A program made the position numbers and the translations under genes. From assembly GCF_003286085.1 (NCBI RefSeq), contig NW_020825289.1, positions 16,554,001 to 16,618,000 on the forward strand: a stretch of 64,000 nucleotides of DNA. The letters are read 5' to 3'. The stretch comes from Drosophila persimilis. Lineage: Eukaryota; Arthropoda; Insecta; Diptera; Drosophilidae. Of this stretch, positions 61,986 to 64,000 are shown piece after piece. The notes under the pieces were generated by a model. The model was not told the origin of the DNA and made no database searches. It worked only from the letters and a program-made list of their open reading frames with translations. Numbering within the stretch: the stretch's first letter is position 1; the number at the start of each line of letters is the position of its first letter.

Positions 61986-63035
61986 GCCTGAACGAAAACG
62001 TACGAACATGAACAATCATGCATGATCGTGTGACTCGATCGTGCCCGTTCGCCTCGAACTTGTTTGATGGGAGAAGAGGGTATGAACCAGGTGTTCGACG
62101 ACTATTCGAGTGTTCGAACAATTATATTCCGACGAACAAAAGTTGCAGTCATTTACTTTGTTGTCTTTCCAGCGAATCGGGTTAATAATGAGTACCATTC
62201 AATATAATAGAGAACATGATTTGCATTCGGGGAATATTCATTTGCAATGCAAATACTGTTCATTGATTGATGGAGAGATAAACAGGAGGCAGGAGGCAGG
62301 AGGCAGGAGGTACATGTGTATGTATGGGTGGCATGTGACACGGGTTGCACCCCTTTATTCGCCTGCTTGTTGAATGGGTTCGCGCATGTAATTAGAAAAA
62401 TGTCAGTGCCAACAAAAGGACTCAAGCTTCCACCCAACGCCACCCCAAAAGTGCGCCCAGGACCCTGACATTGAAAAGTTGTCGTGGCACTGTGCAAAAA
62501 TTACCTTTATTAGCGGAGTGGGGTGGGGGGGTGGTGGCTGTGCCACGTGTTGCTTGCGTAATGCACAGGGGCATACTGGGTGGGTGCTTCCTGCTGCACC
62601 GAGAGTGGGGTGTCTGTCTCCGGGATTAGTTACGGCAAAAGGACCCGAAGGACCCTTTCCATTAAGCATAAAATTGAGTTGCACAACCCGACAAAGCATT
62701 TAATATGACGGATTTGGACGGGGCGTAGCTGCTGGGATGTCGCCTTTGATTTATGGCCAAAATGTTGCGGGCGGAAGAGAAACGGAGTTGCAACGGACTT
62801 TTCAATCCACTTGCCACGTGCTACGTTCCGTTGGCCATGCAAATTCAATTTGCAAACATTCAATACGCAAACGAATAATCAAATGTCTTCTTTTGTTGAA
62901 TCTTCTATAAATATTCAATGTTTAAATACAGCATTCTGCATATTGTTGGATATACATACGCACATACATATGTACATACATGTATGGGACTGCTTTCATA
63001 GTGAAATTTATAGCTTATTTATATAACAATAAAAA

Positions 63036-63059
63036 GCACAGCACAGCACAGCACAGCAC
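63036..63059. repeat. (GCACA)n pentanucleotide repeat
   Basis: Four to five GCACA units followed by GCACG. Confidence 0.9.
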
Positions 63060-63290
63060 GGCGACAGCGCAATCACAGAAATAACAACACGGCGGCCGAA
63101 GCCGAGGCGGCGGCGGTGGCGGCGACGGCGGCACAGACACAACATGGAAATGTCGCCCCTGACAAACAATACAAAAAAAAAGCGCCATAGCAGATGTCAC
63201 GACCACGGGGATACCCTCTAATCGGTGTCTGTCTAAGGAGCAAATGGCCAGGGGGTTTCCCCCAAAGGCAGAGGCATGTGGCATGCCATA

Positions 63291-63320
63291 TACCCCTGCA
63301 GTATCCTCCAGCAAGGGGTA
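63291..63320. mobile_element. possible INE-1/DINE-1-like element end (hairpin)
   Basis: TACCCCTGC at 63291-63299 and GCAAGGGGTA at 63311-63320 are inverted repeats with a one-base bulge around an 11-base loop, preceded by ATA. Drosophila INE-1 (Helitron-type) elements carry a short hairpin of the TATACCC...GGGTAT kind. Only the hairpin matches; I cannot define the other end of an element. Confidence 0.3.
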
Positions 63321-63368
63321 TTGAAAACGGACTGCGATGAAATATTATGCATGTATGTCTGTGTGAGT

Positions 63369-63392
63369 GGGGGGGGGGGGGGGGGGGGGGGG
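63369..63392 (+). repeat. poly-G run, 24 bases
   Basis: Uninterrupted G run followed by CGGCGG. Confidence 0.9.
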
Positions 63393-63460
63393 CGGCGGTG
63401 TGGTGGGTGTGTGCATAAAAATTAAACAAGATGCAACGTTCAGGCGGCTAACTGCCTGTG

Positions 63461-63462
<2 letters not shown>

Positions 63463-63494
<32 letters not shown>
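63463..63494. repeat. (TG)n microsatellite
   Basis: Pure TG run of about 32 bases. Confidence 0.95.
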
Positions 63495-63495
<1 letters not shown>

Positions 63496-64000
63496 CACAG
63501 CCCGACCACCGACTGTTCTCCATGGTCTGGTCCGTTGTTGTGGTTGCCACATCCTGCTCCTCGTGCTCCTCCTGCTGATGTTGCAGCCGCCATTAAAAAT
63601 GTCCAACAGCCTGCAAAAACCAGATCCAGGCCCTGATTTCTTTTTGTACGTATTATTTATTGATGAATAATGGTAACAGAGTCTCCGCCGTGCCCCGTGC
63701 CCCGTCCCCCGCCCCGCCTTAAATGACTTTTGCAGGAGACACAATCCCGAATCCAATTCTGAACGAATTAAAGCGAATTCCTAGTGTCAAGAAATGGATT
63801 CAGATTTTACACAGATTAAATACAAACACCGATCGATTCCTTCTATAAATTATAATTATAATTCATTGGCTGTTTCCGCACGGCGATTGTTTTATTGGCC
63901 ACTGCCTGTTGCCATTACGAGCCGCCTAAAAAAGTACGGGCCTCCACCGATGATTTATACGTATAAATACGACCTAAATAGGAGGCTCTTGCCACACTTT

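Larger units (their letters stand above)
62000..63960. other. upstream DNA without visible gene
   Basis: No coding exon is seen on either strand. It contains a GCACA pentamer array (63036-63059), the INE-1-like hairpin (63291-63320), a 24-base G run (63369-63392) and a TG run (63463-63494). Confidence 0.5.

Overview
The window is fly nuclear DNA, most likely from a Drosophila species. The introns begin with GTAAGT or GTGAGT and end in TTGCAG-type acceptors. The intergenic and intronic DNA is full of short microsatellites, and the coding exons are rich in Gln, Ala and Pro. The density of CA, CT and CTGGCT-type repeats and of very long G or C runs would fit an obscura-group fly, but that is inference. 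I see no prokaryotic features, rRNA, tRNA or CRISPR.

Two protein-coding genes are supported, both on the minus strand. Gene A (about 6.95 to 2.9 kb) has a probable non-coding first exon and three coding exons. It encodes a 1103-residue secreted, low-complexity protein with a block of Val-Glu-Lys / Pro-Val repeats. I do not recognise its symbol. Gene B (about 62.0 to 11.8 kb) is a long immunoglobulin-superfamily cell-adhesion gene. Ten coding exons between 43277 and 14338 join in phase to give 824 residues: an unusual charged, low-complexity N-terminal region of about 240 residues, five Ig domains, and a hydrophobic C-terminus with no cytoplasmic tail, as in a GPI-anchored protein. The exon with its start codon and signal peptide was not identified. 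A good candidate promoter and non-coding first exon lie near 61.8-62.0 kb.

Layout: 0-0.5 kb, candidate 5' exon of a plus-strand gene; 0.5-2.9 kb, nothing coding; 2.9-6.95 kb, gene A; 6.95-11.8 kb, intergenic, with a striking CTGTTA/TAACAG cluster at 11.37-11.47 kb; 11.8-14.3 kb, inferred long 3' UTR of gene B; 14.3-43.3 kb, coding exons of gene B separated by introns of up to 10.8 kb; 43.3-61.8 kb, probable 5' intron of gene B, carrying most of the homopolymeric G/C runs; 62-64 kb, upstream DNA with a possible INE-1-like hairpin.

The two genes look unrelated in function: one is a secreted matrix-like protein and the other a surface adhesion receptor, probably neural or muscular by analogy with its family. 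The main oddities are the N-terminal extension and basic cleavage-like site in gene B, the missing F-strand cysteine in its fifth Ig domain, its repeat-encoded C-terminus, the motif cluster at 11.4 kb, and nine G/C homopolymer runs of 16-28 bases.
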